A program made the translations under genes and the position numbers. This document shows, piece after piece, positions 62,586-64,000 of a DNA stretch of 64,000 nt (position 1 is the stretch's first letter; every line of letters begins with the position of its first letter). Under the pieces are notes generated by a model, which saw only the letters and a program-made list of their open reading frames with translations, ran no database searches and was not told the DNA's origin. This DNA is from Erinaceus europaeus. Taxonomy: Eukaryota > Chordata > Mammalia > Eulipotyphla > Erinaceidae. The stretch is taken from contig NC_080172.1 of NCBI RefSeq assembly GCF_950295315.1, forward strand, positions 82,851,118-82,915,117, written 5' to 3'.

Positions 62586-62868
62586 TGGGGAGTCGGGTGG
62601 TAGCACAGTGGGTTAAGCCCAAGTGGCACAAAGCACAAGGACTGGCATAAGGATCTTGGTTCGAGCCCCCAGCTCCCCACCTGCAGGGTAGTCACTTCAC
62701 AAGTAGTGAAGCAAGTCTGCAGGTGTCTATCTTTCTCTCCCCCTCTCTGTCTTCCCCTCCTCTCTCCATTTCTTTCTCTGTCCTATCCAGCAACAACGAC
62801 ATCAATCATAACTACAACAATAAAAAAGGGCAACAAAAGGGAATAAATAATAAATATTTTTTAAAAAA
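62586..62868 (+). mobile_element. SINE-A
   Basis: ggggagtcgggtggtagcac, 30 bp after exon 9. Confidence 0.94.
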
Positions 62869-62915
62869 CTTAATATTTTATTGGATTGCTAGTAGTTTAT
62901 AGTACAGTTTTTTTT

Positions 62916-63010
62916 GTTTTTTTTTTGCCTCAGGGTTATTGCTGGGGCTTGGTGCCTGCACTACGAATCCACTGCTCCTGGATGCCATTTTTTCCCTTTT
63001 TGTTGCTCTA
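62916..63010 (-). mobile_element. SINE-A, tail part only
   Basis: T-run, gcctcagggttattgctggg to ttccctttttgttgctc; nested in the LINE. Confidence 0.8.
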
Positions 63011-63517
63011 TTACAGTTGTTGACACATGGGTATATTTCCATCTCCCCGTGATAGGTGTCTGCAACACACTCTCATTCCCAACTTACATCCTTTTCTACC
63101 GTCATGTGCCAGGACTCCAGATTCCCCCTTTTAGTCCTCTTTCCCCAGTATCCTTTGCTTTGGTACAATATACCATACCCAGTATGGTATATTTTAAAAA
63201 TATTTTTAAAAATATTTTTGTTATTAATAGTTTGTTATAAGATTATAAGATTACAATGTATAGTTCCACACCACACCTACCATCAAAGTTCCGTATCCCT
63301 CCCCTCCCCTCACCGTAGTTCTCACAAGTCTTACAGTCGCTTGCTTCTGCTTTGCTTGGGTTTTTTTTTTTTGCAGGTTCATGAATGAGACCATCTCGTA
63401 GCTGTCTTTTATCTCTTATTCTGCAAAGCCTAGTCACCTCCAGTTCCATCCATTTTTTTTTTCCCCAAAGGATACAATATCATCCTTTTTGATTGCAGAC
63501 TAGTATTCTTTGGGATA

Positions 63518-63537
63518 TATATATATATATATATATC
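63518..63537 (+). repeat. (TA)n microsatellite
   Basis: Short AT run inside the LINE at the right edge, flanked by gggatat and atccca. Confidence 0.9.
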
Positions 63538-64000
63538 CCATAACTTCTTTATCCAGTCACCTATTGATGGGCATTTAGGCTGCTTCCACTTTTGGCTACT
63601 GTGAATAATGCAACTTTGAACATAACTGCTGTTATGTTCCTGGTTCTATTCTATACTGATCTCCTCATTAAAAAATTGGAATTCTTTTGCTTCTTTTAAT
63701 ACTTTGAATATGTCATTCCACTCCCTCCTTGTCTCTCGGGTTTGTGATGAAATATCTGATGAAAACCTAATGGTTCTACCTTTGTATGTGACTTTCTTTC
63801 TTTCCCTGGAAGCCTACAATATTTTTTCTTGTTCATAGTTGTGGATAATTTTGCAGTGATGTGTGGTCTGTGTTATTTTGTATTCAAAAATTTAGGTGTG
63901 TGTTCACCTGCTTGGATTTCTATATTTTGAACATTGCTAAGGTGGGGAAATCTTTCTGCTAAAATTTCTGTGAATGTGTTCTCTACTCCTTTCTGCCTCT

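Larger units (their letters stand above)
62872..64000 (-). mobile_element. Old LINE, ORF2-end and 3' UTR part, continues past the window
   Basis: Minus-strand LINE with a SINE-A tail piece nested at 62916-63010. The block cacctattgatgggcattta ... ttggctactgtgaataatgc is the reverse of an L1 3'-end motif. The right part (63690-64000) stays LINE-like to the window edge. Contains a (TA)n at 63518-63537. Confidence 0.65.

Overview
The window is mammalian nuclear DNA. It carries parts of two divergently transcribed housekeeping genes in a very dense background of retroposons. The gene pair is DBT (minus strand, running off the left edge) and RTCA (plus strand, running off the right edge), the neighbour pair known from human 1p21. 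The most abundant repeat is a tRNA-derived SINE with a GTAGCGCAGCGGGTTAAGCGCA head and a CAACAATAA / caagggcaacaaaagg tail. I recognise this as hedgehog-like, so Erinaceus (probably E. europaeus) is the most likely source. That is an inference from repeat content, not proven here.

Layout. 1-34213: DBT exon 4 (5905-6086), exon 3 (12415-12490), exon 2 (24630-24753) and exon 1 (34163-34213), read right to left; exons 5 onward lie outside the window. 34214-40385: promoter of DBT, a repeat-filled intergenic spacer with a 200-base assembly gap (34940-35139), and the CpG-rich promoter of RTCA. 40386-62555: RTCA exons 1 to 9 (894 coding nt, 298 codons); the last exons lie to the right. All splice junctions given were chosen by GT/AG plus continuous reading frame across the joins.

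Function. DBT encodes the E2 core of the mitochondrial branched-chain alpha-keto acid dehydrogenase complex; the exons present encode the targeting peptide and almost the whole lipoyl domain, including lipoyl-lysine K105. RTCA encodes the RNA 3'-terminal phosphate cyclase; the exons present include the RTC signature [11 protein letters not shown]. The two genes share a neighbourhood, not a pathway.

Repeats. There is one full-length L1 (14765-20973) with a perfect target-site duplication but broken ORF1 and ORF2; more than ten L1 3'-end fragments in both orientations; a probable solo LTR (55432-56160); a 62-bp mariner-type MITE; and about 100 tRNA-derived SINEs. I call the SINEs A (long, CAACAA tail), B (tail ccaataaataaa), C (aagcattggactctcaagcatgaggtcctgag type), D (agcataatggttatgcaaa ... 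gagcagtgctctgg type) and E/F (older, diverged). These letters are mine; formal family names need a repeat library. Not every old SINE fragment is listed separately.

The most unusual items are: a large inverted repeat in DBT intron 1 with a third copy nearby; a 115-bp GAA-tailed, TSD-flanked insert at 8043-8157 unlike any SINE here; a 32-bp copy of RTCA exon 6 inside RTCA intron 7; an L1 whose 3' UTR carries two successive 3'-end modules; and a site used repeatedly as a SINE target (51266-52378). I found no new gene system.
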